A stretch of DNA of 64,000 nucleotides from an uncultured Ilyobacter sp. (GTDB lineage: Bacteria > Fusobacteriota > Fusobacteriia > Fusobacteriales > Fusobacteriaceae). A model generated the notes under the pieces. That model had not been told where the DNA came from, made no database searches, and worked only from the letters and a program-made list of their open reading frames with translations. Positions 25,544 through 34,042 of this stretch are shown here, in pieces. The position numbers and the translations under genes were made by a program. The DNA lies in NCBI RefSeq assembly GCF_963668515.1, contig NZ_OY764866.1:558001-622000 (forward strand), given 5' to 3'. Every line of letters begins with the position of its first letter. Within the stretch, counting starts at the first letter, position 1.

Positions 25544-25986
25544 TTTAAAGTTTTTTTTTCAAGAAGCGAGATTAGTATTTTTTCAAATTCTTTGTCTTCA
25601 TTGCCGGTTCTTTTTTTTGGTCCTTTGGTTCTTCCCCCGGCTTTTCTTATTTTCTGGCCCATATGCCTCTGAAACATGAGGGACTCGATGTTGAAAATGG
25701 TGTAAAGAAACCCTTTTGGGTGTATCACTCCTGAAGCTTTCTGAAGAAGTATAGAGGCTAGTCCGTAGTCCTGGGTAACTATGATGTCACCCTCTATACA
25801 GGTGGTTATTATTTTGTGATCCACAGAATCCATACCCTGCCCCACCTTTATCACAGTGAAATTTCCATATATTTCATGGGCTTCATCCACTACCATAATC
25901 AGTTCTATGCCGTGTTTTACAGCCTGATCTTCGCATATTTTCTTTACAGCTTTTGGGCAGGCATCAGCATCTATTATTATTCTCAT
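25531..25986 (-). CDS. YaiI/YqxD family protein (DUF188)
   Basis: A 151-residue cytoplasmic protein of the DUF188 family, related to PIN/NYN-like nuclease folds; no reaction is established. The characteristic opening RIIIDADACPKAVKK, the central GMDSVDHKIITT, the acidic IIVTQDYGLASILLQK and the basic RKAGGRTKGPKKR are all present. Its ATG follows the stop of the upstream MscS gene without a gap, so translation is coupled. Confidence 0.9.
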   Translation of the reverse strand: MRIIIDADACPKAVKKICEDQAVKHGIELIMVVDEAHEIYGNFTVIKVGQGMDSVDHKIITTCIEGDIIVTQDYGLASILLQKASGVIHPKGFLYTIFNIESLMFQRHMGQKIRKAGGRTKGPKKRTGNEDKEFEKILISLLEKKTLKKQL

Positions 25987-26889
25987 TTATGTCTCACTTT
26001 CGCCGGTATTTTTATCCTGTTCTTCCCCCTTCTTAAATACAATAGTCCTGTAAGGGAAAGGAATCTCTACTCCCTCACTATCAAATCTCTGCTTTATGCT
26101 TTTATTCAGGTCACATTTCATTACAAACCCAGATGAACTGTCATTGGACCACACCCAAGCCTTCAGGTTAACGGAAGAGTCTCCGAATCCCACGACTTTT
26201 ACATTCACAGGGGGGTCCCCTGCATTTATCTCTTCAAAAGTTCTGTTATCTAGAAACGCTGGATGTTTCATAGCTTCTTCTCTTATTATTTGGATGGCCC
26301 TGTCTTCGTCAGAGTCATAACTAATACCTATTTCTATGTGATTGCACACCTTATCTTCTATAATATTGGAGTTTTCTATAATTTCATTACTTATAACAGA
26401 ATTTGGAACTATTATCCTTTTGTTTTCAAATGTTCTTATCATAGTGTGTCTGAGGGTGATATCCTCTATCACTCCAAAGGTTTCTTTACCGATTAGTTTT
26501 ACCCTGTCTCCTATCCTAAAGGGTTTGAAGATAGCTATAAAGATGCCACTTACAATGTTTGAAAAGGCCTGCTGAGAGGCAAAACCGATAATAATGGCAA
26601 GGACACCGGAACCTGCAAAGATTGAAACCACTAAACTTCTGAATGAAGGTATGGTATAGACTGCAAACAGTAGACCGATAAAATAAACTATTCCTGCCAA
26701 AAAATGTTTTATAAAAGTAAACTGTGTGGGGTCAAGCTCCCTGAGTCTATGGTTGCGGTCCATTATCTTCCTAGAAAGTTTCACAAAAAATAGAGTCAGC
26801 ATTACCGCAGCTGAAAATACGAGAGTTCTAACGAGCAAATTTAAAAGTGTTTTTTCATTGAATAATTCCAAAAATGTCTCAAGGACCAT
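25987..26889 (-). CDS. Mechanosensitive channel, MscS family
   Basis: A 300-residue channel, second MscS homologue in the window. Three predicted membrane helices occupy residues about 15-130, with the pore helix GVLAIIIGFASQQAFSNIVSG, shown here by its GFASQQAFSN core, then the beta domain with IIVPNSVISNEIIENS and GDSSVNLKAWVWS. The start is the ATG at 26889 after AAGGAG; upstream in-frame codons have none. It forms a two-gene unit with the YaiI-like gene. Confidence 0.93.
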   Translation of the reverse strand: MVLETFLELFNEKTLLNLLVRTLVFSAAVMLTLFFVKLSRKIMDRNHRLRELDPTQFTFIKHFLAGIVYFIGLLFAVYTIPSFRSLVVSIFAGSGVLAIIIGFASQQAFSNIVSGIFIAIFKPFRIGDRVKLIGKETFGVIEDITLRHTMIRTFENKRIIVPNSVISNEIIENSNIIEDKVCNHIEIGISYDSDEDRAIQIIREEAMKHPAFLDNRTFEEINAGDPPVNVKVVGFGDSSVNLKAWVWSNDSSSGFVMKCDLNKSIKQRFDSEGVEIPFPYRTIVFKKGEEQDKNTGESET

Positions 26890-27037
26890 TTCTTTATCTC
26901 CTTTTGTATAAAAAATATTTTGTTTATGTTTTATATTATGCGTATTCTGTTTCAATGAATTTCAGATTTTTATCATTCACTAAACACCACATATAATAAC
27001 ATTAAAGTGAATAGCAATCAAAATAAATTTAGAATTT

Positions 27038-28729
27038 TTATGAGTTTTTCAATAAAATCTTGTACATAGAATCACTGGTATTTTGAACAGAGAGGCTGTT
27101 TTGGATCTCTCTGTTTTTTATCATAGTGATCAGTTCCCTTATGATTTTAAGCTGGATAATATTATCGTCCTTTGGGGTCAAAATCAAAAATATAAATCTT
27201 GATTTTTTTCCATCTGGAGAGTTCCAGTATATACCCTCTTTAGAAAACGCAAAGGTGATAACTGGTTTATCTATAATATCTAGCCTGGCATGGGGCAGAG
27301 CTATCCCCTCTTCTATAGAGGTGTTGCTCATGTTTTCTCTGCTGAGCACCTCTGCTTTTATTAGTTCAAGGTCGATTTTTTTATTAAAAGCGATCACAGC
27401 GGCTATTTTTTCAATAGCTTCAGTAGGAGTGGATGCATCTAGGTCCTGGATGATCAGTTTTTTAGAGAAAAATTCTTTCAAAGATATATCCTTGAATCTT
27501 TTTATTAAGAATGCAAGCCACGGCCCCATGATAATAGATGAAAAAATGGCTCCGAAAACGATAGCTATAAAAATCTCTTTTGAGATCAATCCGTACTCTA
27601 GCGCTAAAAGACTTACTACTATATGCATCTCACCCCCTGGGACATGGGCGACACTTATTATGAGTCTGTCATTTCTTGATTTTTTAGAAAAAAAGGATCC
27701 AGTCCATGCTCCCAAAAACCTTCCGAAAATTCCGATTGTAGTTATCATGATAGCCAGAAAAATATTGAAGTTTTCAAGGAAATCAATTTTCAAGCCGATA
27801 TTAACAAAAAATATAGGGGCGAAAACAGCGTAAACTATCTGCTCTATAGAGGTTCTAGATTTTTGGGAAAAATATTTTGACTCCCCTGCTAGGATTCCGG
27901 CTATGAAAAATCCAAAAAGTGAGTGTATTCCTATTTTCATAGTTATGATTCCAAAAGCTATTCCCAAAAGTACAACCACACTGAGGGCCTCAGCGGTGGT
28001 TTCGATTCTTTGTTTACTTATTTTAAAAAGAAAGGTATTTAAGATCTTCTTTACATGGAACAGGGCTATGTAAACAAAAAGCAAAGTGTAAATTATGATA
28101 TATGCTATTTTATCTATTTGAAGGCTTTCCTGAGTAAAAACAGATAATATAATTGTAAAGATTATCCATCCGATAACATCGTTTATAGTCAAAGCTGAGA
28201 CGATGAGGAAGCCGGTATCACTTTTTAAAATATTCAATTCGTGGAGGCCCCTTATTGCCACAGGCATAGCACTAATGGTCATTATTGTAGCTACAAAAAA
28301 GGAGAATGTCAGTCTATTTTCAGGGCTGATCAAATACTTGTCAGGTAAAAGTAGTATGGGAAAAACAGAAACTATTATAGGAATCACAATATCGAAAAGG
28401 GATATTTTTAGGGCATCTTTTTTTTGTTTCCATACGTTGGAAAAATTGATCTCTAAACCTGTAGTCATCAATAAAAGAAATAAACCAAGCCATCCTACTG
28501 TTTCTATCATGTTTTGCTGTATCGCATCTGCTGGAAAAAGTTTTAACTGGAATGCTGGGAACAATTTTCCTAAGATAGTGGGCCCTAGAAATACACCAAT
28601 GAGGATATCTGCGGTCACAGTAGGTTGCCTTATCTTCTTTAATAAGATTCCAAAGTATTTTGACAAAGACAAGATGATAAAAAGCTGTATAAGAAATAAC
28701 AGTATATTGTTTTCATTTAGATAGTGCAT
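27038..28729 (-). CDS. CPA2-type cation/proton antiporter fused to a PTS EIIA domain
   Basis: A 563-residue fusion. Residues 1 to about 400 are a Kef/NapA-like antiporter with 11-12 membrane helices (VTADILIGVFLGPTILGK, ALTINDVIGWIIF with the ion-binding Asp, GFFIAGILAGES). Residues about 415-563 are a PTS EIIA type 2 (fructose/nitrogen) domain, with the phosphorylatable His in SIEEGIALPHARLD. This suggests that PTS phosphorylation state controls ion exchange. It stands alone between pseudogene debris and the MscS unit. Confidence 0.92.
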   Translation of the reverse strand: MHYLNENNILLFLIQLFIILSLSKYFGILLKKIRQPTVTADILIGVFLGPTILGKLFPAFQLKLFPADAIQQNMIETVGWLGLFLLLMTTGLEINFSNVWKQKKDALKISLFDIVIPIIVSVFPILLLPDKYLISPENRLTFSFFVATIMTISAMPVAIRGLHELNILKSDTGFLIVSALTINDVIGWIIFTIILSVFTQESLQIDKIAYIIIYTLLFVYIALFHVKKILNTFLFKISKQRIETTAEALSVVVLLGIAFGIITMKIGIHSLFGFFIAGILAGESKYFSQKSRTSIEQIVYAVFAPIFFVNIGLKIDFLENFNIFLAIMITTIGIFGRFLGAWTGSFFSKKSRNDRLIISVAHVPGGEMHIVVSLLALEYGLISKEIFIAIVFGAIFSSIIMGPWLAFLIKRFKDISLKEFFSKKLIIQDLDASTPTEAIEKIAAVIAFNKKIDLELIKAEVLSRENMSNTSIEEGIALPHARLDIIDKPVITFAFSKEGIYWNSPDGKKSRFIFLILTPKDDNIIQLKIIRELITMIKNREIQNSLSVQNTSDSMYKILLKNS

Positions 28730-29058
28730 GGCATCCTCACCCTCTCTCTTATTATTTATAAATTTTTATGATACAGCCCCATATAGATGGTGTAATCCAG
28801 TTTCTGCATGGTTATTATCTCTAATATTTATACAGGTTTTCAAGAGGGTATCCTCTAATTTTATCCTTCGACTCACCTTTGAGCGTTATCCTGTTTTTGG
28901 ATATTGTGAGAAGTTTTTTAATAAACTTGAGAAAAACATCTATAAAAAAGTTAACTGGATAAAATAAAAGTAATAAAAAGACAATCTTATGGGATTAGAA
29001 AATTCAGTAATTTAAGAAAATTACTTATGCTTAGAATTTCCTAACTCCCCATTGTTGA
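28730..29058. other. Gene-free stretch upstream of the antiporter
   Basis: AT-rich sequence with no ORF I can support. It holds the minus-strand upstream region of the antiporter (GTGAGGAT before its ATG) and possibly further decayed parts of the ROK gene that follows, since a short FSNK-like text is not recognisable here. A piece at about 28998-29020 resembles the terminal module of the dispersed repeat. Confidence 0.4.
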
Positions 29059-29319
29059 CAAAGAGCCTTAAGATATATCGATAATACCCTTGCAAAGGGC
29101 GTTGCCAATGTAATAAATGTAATCAATCCCAAACTTTTCATTATAAACGGAGAGATAAATAAATGCAGCGAGATAGTTTTCCCAAGAATAAAGTTGGGAA
29201 TACAAAAGTCCAGTATGTACACCTCAGCCAAGGATGTGGAATTTAAGTCCAGTTATTTTAATGACTGCGGGGCTTCGCCAGGAGCAGTGGCTACGGTTTT
29301 TAGGGGCATTTTTAAGTAG
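29059..29319 (+). pseudogene. ROK-family protein remnant (C-terminal part)
   Basis: An open frame of 86 codons without a start site reads RYIDNTLAKGVANVINVINP, then KLFIINGEINK, and ends CGASPGAVATVFRGIFK. This matches the C-terminal region of ROK repressors and sugar kinases (GLANLINIFNP..IIIGG, then GDDAGAIGAA). The N-terminal two thirds, with the DNA-binding and ATP/sugar sites, are missing, so it is a dead fragment. Confidence 0.7.
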
Positions 29320-29468
29320 ATTAAAATTATGTACTAGAATATAAAGTCAAAAGAGCTTACTACAAATTGGCATCAATAAAAAAATTATTGCGAATATTTG
29401 TTCATTCATAACTTTAAACGGCAGCTTAAATTAAATATGCTGAAAATAATGTGAGTTCAAGAATTTAA

Positions 29469-29511
29469 AAATGGATCCCCCAAGTATAAAATACTCAGAG
29501 GCTCCATTTTC
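29469..29511 (-). terminator. Terminator of the multi-helix channel gene
   Basis: On the minus strand an outer stem AAATGGA/TCCATTT encloses an inner AGTAT/ATACT stem, followed by TTTTT. It lies 20 bp beyond the stop codon at 29531. Confidence 0.7.
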
Positions 29512-29530
29512 TTTTGTCTATATTTTATTC

Positions 29531-30991
29531 TTACTGTTCATCTTTTTCTTTCCACTTATGATCTAATTCGTCTAGTTTCCTAGCAGCCATATCTCTACCC
29601 CCTATACCGAAGGCGATAGCTAGAGCGATTGCAATGGCCCCTATGGTGAATCCGAAGGCCATGTTGATGATCTCATTTGCAATTCCCATCTGTCTAAGTC
29701 CCATAGCTCCGACAAATATGATAATAGAAGCTTTTGAAAGAGCCGCAAGACAGTCTTTGCTTTTTATTTCTGATCTTTTGATAATATCAGAAGTAAAGGT
29801 GGAGATATATACACCTATGACGATTATCAGTACTCCTAGGAATATTTTTCCTAAAAGGACGGTGAGACTGCTGCTGAGGTCTTTTAGCACGGTGAATTCA
29901 AGTATATCTATGGACTGTATAACAGCAAGATAGATGATGGTTATTTTTACAGCTTTTCCTACTAGTTTCGAGCAGGAGTCTTCTTTTACTTTAAGACCGG
30001 TCCTCTCTAGGTGTGAATCAAAATGAAGTCCTTTAAGAAGGCTTGTAATTATTCCCTCTATGAGTTTTGCAAAGAAAGTAGCCACAAGAAGAATGATTAC
30101 AACTCCGGCAATTCTAGGAAGATAACTGAATATTACCTCTATCATCAATACCACAGGTGCTGTTATGTGTTGTAAGCCGATATAACCAAGAGATGCTGTT
30201 ATAACAGGTATTAAGATTAGAATATATACTATATTTGCTATAATTTTACTTAAATTTCCTTCAAATACCTTTTTCTCGTCTATTTTTAATCGTTCATCTA
30301 AATTGAAAGATTCTAAGATTCCGGTGAGGATATCTCTTATCTTATAGGCGATAAACCAACCAAGCACTAGGAAAATTCCGGCTGCAAGGATATTTGGAAG
30401 CTGTTCAAGGAGCTTGCTCAGCATATTGGTGACAGGTTCTAAAATTCCGCCTAGTTTTAGTGCCGAAAGGACACCTGGTAAAAATATTAGAAATATAATG
30501 AGGTATACAACGTCACCTAAAATTTTTGTTACAGATGTACCCTCTCCCACTTTGAGCTTTTTGTCTAGTTCTATCTTGTCAAAAACTTTTACTGTGAAGA
30601 ATTTTCCTAACTTTGCAAATATCAGGGTGATAATAAGCAGGAAAACTCCGCCTAGGATATTAGGCATGTACAGGAAGATAGAATTCAGGAAACCTGTGAG
30701 AGGTTCCGTAAATTTACCCAATCCCAGTTTCTCGGCTGCGGCAATTATGATGAAAATTACAATTAGATAATAGATGGCCTTTACAATGATACTAAAGAAG
30801 ACCTGTGATTGTTCTTTCTTATCTTCAGAAATTTTTCCCTGTATAAACTTTGATTTGCTAATAAGAGAACCTACTTTTTTGGCGATAAATGAAGCAATAA
30901 TGAGACCGACGACAACTATCAGAATTACTCCGACAATTGTAAGTAACTGACTAGATAGAGTAAATTGAAACATATTTTTGAAATCAGACAT
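29531..30991 (-). CDS. Mechanosensitive-channel-like protein with repeated TM helices
   Basis: A 486-residue membrane protein with about ten or more helices in repeated units. Segments such as LPNILAAGIFLVLGWFIAYKI, cited by its LPNILAAGIFLVLG core, and MPNILGGVFLLIITLIFAKLG, YLPRIAGVVIILLVATFFAKL match the conserved TM-helix domain found in small-channel proteins, each followed by a charged segment. A final Gly/Ala-rich helix (AIALAIAFGIGGRDMAARKL) is MscS-like. The ATG at 30991 follows AAAGGAGG; an earlier in-frame start has none. Gating is inferred from family. Confidence 0.85.
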   Translation of the reverse strand: MSDFKNMFQFTLSSQLLTIVGVILIVVVGLIIASFIAKKVGSLISKSKFIQGKISEDKKEQSQVFFSIIVKAIYYLIVIFIIIAAAEKLGLGKFTEPLTGFLNSIFLYMPNILGGVFLLIITLIFAKLGKFFTVKVFDKIELDKKLKVGEGTSVTKILGDVVYLIIFLIFLPGVLSALKLGGILEPVTNMLSKLLEQLPNILAAGIFLVLGWFIAYKIRDILTGILESFNLDERLKIDEKKVFEGNLSKIIANIVYILILIPVITASLGYIGLQHITAPVVLMIEVIFSYLPRIAGVVIILLVATFFAKLIEGIITSLLKGLHFDSHLERTGLKVKEDSCSKLVGKAVKITIIYLAVIQSIDILEFTVLKDLSSSLTVLLGKIFLGVLIIVIGVYISTFTSDIIKRSEIKSKDCLAALSKASIIIFVGAMGLRQMGIANEIINMAFGFTIGAIAIALAIAFGIGGRDMAARKLDELDHKWKEKDEQ

Positions 30992-31134
30992 AATATTTCC
31001 TCCTTTTTTACTTGTGGTATTCATAATAAATATATTCTGTAGGAGGGACAATTCCTCTAAAAAACTTACTTTTATTAAAAAAAACAAGATTTTATCCTGG
31101 TTTTTAGGCAACGGAATTTTAGGTTTAATTCAGC

Positions 31135-31172
31135 ATAAAAAAACAGGCTATAGAGATTATAGCCTGCGTAAC
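31135..31172 (-). terminator. Terminator of slyD-like gene
   Basis: CAGGCTATA and TATAGCCTG pair around five bases on the minus strand, followed by seven T, 16 bp after the stop. Confidence 0.88.
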
Positions 31173-31185
31173 TTGTAACATTTAT

Positions 31186-31650
31186 TTAGAAGTGAACGTG
31201 ACCGTGCTCTAATTCCTCTTCTGAAGCGTCTCTTACCTCAGTTACTTTAAGGTCAAATGTAAGATTTTTACCTGCGAAAGGGTGGTTTCCGTCTACTAGA
31301 ACAACGTCATCTTCGATTGATTTTATAACGAATTCCATAAGTCCTTCATCTGTCTCAGCCTGGAAATCTAGCCCCTCATAAATATCTTCAAATTCTGAAA
31401 AATCTTCCTTTGACATTTCAGATATAAGTTCTTCATCATATTCACCATATCCCTCTTCAGGAGACACGATTATTTTTGATTGGAACCCTTCAGTTTTTCC
31501 TTCTAAGATCTCCTCTATCTTAGGAATGAAATCTCCAATGCCCTGAATATATGCAAAAGGTCCAACCTCTTTTGTGTCTTCTAGTATATTTTCATCTTCG
31601 TCAGTAAGAATAAAATCCAAAACTACAACTTTGCTCTCTTCTATTTTCAT
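31186..31650 (-). CDS. slyD: SlyD-type FKBP peptidyl-prolyl isomerase
   Basis: A 154-residue cytosolic proline isomerase and chaperone. The FKBP core begins VVVLDFILTDEDENILEDT, with PFAYIQGIGDFIPKIEEIL, and the insert-in-flap domain is seen around SEFEDIYEGLDFQAE, then VDGNHPFAGKNLTFDLKV. The tail HGHVHF gives a short metal-binding histidine cluster, much shorter than the tail of E. coli SlyD. GGGGTG precedes the ATG. Monocistronic. Confidence 0.93.
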   Translation of the reverse strand: MKIEESKVVVLDFILTDEDENILEDTKEVGPFAYIQGIGDFIPKIEEILEGKTEGFQSKIIVSPEEGYGEYDEELISEMSKEDFSEFEDIYEGLDFQAETDEGLMEFVIKSIEDDVVLVDGNHPFAGKNLTFDLKVTEVRDASEEELEHGHVHF

Positions 31651-31796
31651 TAAAACACCCCGCTCTAAAATAATACTCCAAAAGGAGCTTAATTAATGAT
31701 AACATATAGATGATAGATTTTCACTATAAATTTAAAGGAATTTCCATTTTTATTCATAACTATTATATTAACTAGAAGTATAGAGGGGGACTCACA

Positions 31797-32513
31797 ATGA
31801 CAGCAGCATTTTTTGATATTGATGGTACCATATACAGAAATTCTCTCCTTATTGAGCATTTTAAGAAACTCATAAAATATGAACTCTTGAATATTCAGAT
31901 GTATGAGGACAGGATAAAAAACAGTTTTAAGCAGTGGGACGAAAGAACAGGTGACTATGACAAGTATCTCATGGGACTTGCAGATACCTATGTAGAAGCT
32001 ATAAAGGGAATATCTTTAAAATATAATGACTTTGTGTCAGACCAGGTTATGGACTTAAAGGGAAACAGGGTATATACTTACACGAGAAATATGATCAAAT
32101 TTCATAAGGAAAAAGGGGATAAGGTGATATTCATATCTGGAAGCCCGGACTTTCTGGTGTCTAGAATGGCTGAAAAATGGGATGCCGATGACTACTGCGG
32201 GACAAAATATTTTGCAGAGGATGGCAAATTTTCAGGAGAGATATCTCCTATGTGGGATTCTGAAAATAAGATAAAGGCCATAGATTATTTTAGGGAAAAA
32301 TATGATCTGAATCTAGATGAGTGTTTTGCCTACGGAGATACCAAAGGTGATCTCAGCATGCTTAAAATAGTTGGGAATCCTAGGGCTGTAAATCCATCTA
32401 AGGAATTATTTAAAGAGATCAAATCTGATAAAAGTCTAAAGGAAAAAACCCAGATAATAATCGAAAGAAAGGATATAGTCTACAGAGTATCTGCAGACGT
32501 GGAAATTTTGTAA
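31797..32513 (+). CDS. HAD-family phosphatase, SerB-like subgroup IB
   Basis: A 238-residue cytoplasmic phosphatase. Motif I is FFDIDGTIY with the nucleophilic Asp near residue 7; motif II is VIFISGSPDFLVSRMA; the Lys of motif III is in SENKIKAIDYF; motif IV is AYGDTKGDLSMLKIVG. The fold matches the IB phosphoserine-phosphatase-like group that also includes hydrolases of lipid phosphates; the substrate is not readable. GGGGGA precedes the ATG. Confidence 0.9.
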   Translation: MTAAFFDIDGTIYRNSLLIEHFKKLIKYELLNIQMYEDRIKNSFKQWDERTGDYDKYLMGLADTYVEAIKGISLKYNDFVSDQVMDLKGNRVYTYTRNMIKFHKEKGDKVIFISGSPDFLVSRMAEKWDADDYCGTKYFAEDGKFSGEISPMWDSENKIKAIDYFREKYDLNLDECFAYGDTKGDLSMLKIVGNPRAVNPSKELFKEIKSDKSLKEKTQIIIERKDIVYRVSADVEIL

Positions 32514-32537
32514 GTCTGGATTATTCCAGACTTTTTT
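32512..32537 (+). terminator. Terminator of the HAD phosphatase
   Basis: AAGTCTGG and CCAGACTT pair around six bases and are followed by TTTTC, overlapping the end of the coding sequence. Confidence 0.88.
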
Positions 32538-32568
32538 CTTTGCTAGAAGGTTAGTGTTCTTAATTTAA

Positions 32569-32598
32569 TTGACTTCGAATAGGGTATGGGGGTATAAT
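32569..32598 (+). promoter_or_regulatory. Promoter of the broken CopZ-like gene
   Basis: TTGACT (32569-32574) and TATAAT (32593-32598) are spaced by 18 bp, and an AGGAGG ribosome site and ATG follow at 32639. The promoter remains good although the gene is broken. Confidence 0.65.
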
Positions 32599-32638
32599 TG
32601 ATAAAAGAGATAAATAATATAAGCAGGAGGGAAATAAT

Positions 32639-32919
32639 ATGAAGAGAATAATAATAGAGGGAATGATGTGTAATCACTGTGTAAATGCTGTGAGCAAGGT
32701 TTTAAAGGGTATAGAGGGTATAAGTGAGGTAAGGGTGAGTTTAGAAGAGAAAGAAGCTGTGGTATAAGGTGCGGCATCTGAAGAAGTTCTGAAAGAAACG
32801 GTAGAAAAGAGGGATACACTGTGGTATTTGTAGAAGATATAGATGACAGTGAGCCTGAAGATGATAAAAAATCCGAGATTTTTTCAAAGTTTTTTAAGAA
32901 AATCAAAGATTCTAAGTAA
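32639..32919 (+). pseudogene. Heavy-metal-associated (CopZ-like) protein, broken
   Basis: Starts MKRIIIEGMMCNHCVNAV, the metal-binding HMA signature with a Cys-x-x-Cys pair (family form GMxCxxC), then VSKVLKGIEGISEVRV. An in-frame TAA at 32765 truncates it after 42 residues; the frame resumes (GAASEEVLKETVEK), then one base is missing before GYTVVFVEDIDD. The ancestral C-terminus is KKIKDSK, whose TAA is the first TAA of the inserted repeat copy E. The family carries copper or other soft metals; this copy cannot be made in full. Confidence 0.75.
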
Positions 32920-33485
32920 CCTAAGTTGCTAACTTTATTTCAGATTAAAGTATTGAATTTATCGGGATTCGTTACTTTTCTCTTGAAAGAAAAGTAACCA
33001 AAAGTTCAAGCCTATGAAAAATCAGCTAAATAACCTTGAAAATCCAAGAAAAACTCGAAACTCGCTACGCTCAAACAGTCGATTTTTTCTAAGGATTTCA
33101 CTGCAGTTATTCTTAACGCTGATTTTGTCAATGGCAAGGGAAAAGGGATAAAAACCTCTCGCAAAAAAACATTTATAGTTTTGCTTTTAATTCTGTGAAA
33201 CTCCCTCTTTTTCTCTGCGTCCTCTGTGGCCAAAAGATTTTATCCTTATTCGTGTTAATTTCCCTATCTTTTATTAGTGTTCATTCGTGATAAAATCTTT
33301 TGACTTTAATATCGCTCTCCTCCGTGATACTCTCTTCTTTTCTCTGTGACCAAAAGCTTTTGTCCTTATTCGTGTTAATTTCCCTATCTTTTATTAGTGT
33401 CTATTCGTGACAAAATCTTTTGACTCTAATATTCAGATAAATTCAGTAATTTATGGGAATTTCTTTCAAGTAGCAACTAGAGTTA
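32916..33485 (-). repeat. Dispersed TIR repeat, copy E
   Basis: Reverse-oriented long copy. It begins AACCTAAGTTGCTAAC and ends GTAGCAACTAGAGTTAA. The TTATTAGTGT-CATTCGTGA-AAAATC block occurs twice inside (about 33250-33305 and 33365-33425), showing internal duplication. The conserved hairpin lies at about 32965-33000. Confidence 0.85.
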
Positions 33486-33576
33486 AGTATGAAAATTTCC
33501 GGGGATAAAAACTCGACTGCTGTAACATAAAAAAAGATAAATAAGATATTTTAGTTTTTTAAAAGAGGTGTTTTTT

Positions 33577-33984
33577 ATGCAAAAAGAAGGAATAATAGTA
33601 AAGATAGAAGACAATACAGCCTATGTAAACGTAAAGCCAGCTCACAAAGGCGGGTGCGGAAGCTGTGGAAAATGCAAGGTGAAGAAAGATGAATTTGTTG
33701 TAGAGGTTGATCTTCCTGATTTTCCTGTTGATTCTGGAGACAGGGTTTTGCTGGAGATGGAGGATAGCTCTGTGTATTCTGTAGGACTTTTTCTTTACGT
33801 TGTGCCTCCGCTTTTTATGATATTAGGATATCTCACAGCACAATTTTTTGGTGCAGGAGAGGAGCTCGGAATATTTATAAGTTTTCTTTTCTTGATAGCT
33901 GCCTTTTATTTAATAAGATACTTTGATATGAGCAGAGGAAAAAAACTTATAAAAAATAATATGAAAATAATAAAGAGAATATAA
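33577..33984 (+). CDS. rseC: RseC/MucC-family membrane protein
   Basis: A 135-residue inner-membrane protein of the SoxR-reducing/RseC family. The soluble N-terminal domain carries a Cys cluster in KGGCGSCGKCKV (CxxCxxC, about residues 27-33), followed by two membrane helices (LFLYVVPPLFMILGYLTA and IFISFLFLIAAFYLI). GAGGTG precedes the ATG at 33577; a GTG three codons earlier lies inside that site. In other bacteria RseC belongs with RnfABCDGE and SoxR reduction; no rnf gene is adjacent here. Confidence 0.85.
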   Translation: MQKEGIIVKIEDNTAYVNVKPAHKGGCGSCGKCKVKKDEFVVEVDLPDFPVDSGDRVLLEMEDSSVYSVGLFLYVVPPLFMILGYLTAQFFGAGEELGIFISFLFLIAAFYLIRYFDMSRGKKLIKNNMKIIKRI

Positions 33985-34014
33985 AAGACCGCCTGCGTAA
34001 ACAGGCGGTCTTTT
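33983..34014. terminator. Bidirectional terminator between rseC and cvfB
   Basis: AAAAGACCGCCTG and CAGGCGGTCTTTT pair around six bases, with T runs on both strands, serving the two convergent genes. Confidence 0.9.
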
Positions 34015-34042
34015 ATATTAAAGGTATTTGATATCACAATTA

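Noticed and set aside
28728..28967. 79-codon plus-strand ORF after the antiporter
   Set aside because: No ribosome site, low-complexity translation, and it starts inside the antiporter's own leader.
29031..29231. 66-codon minus-strand ORF
   Set aside because: It is antisense to the ROK fragment, whose plus-strand reading matches a known family.
33012..33233. ORFs inside repeat copies (for example here and at 44938-45198)
   Set aside because: They lie across repeat modules, lack ribosome sites, and are not kept open in the other copies.
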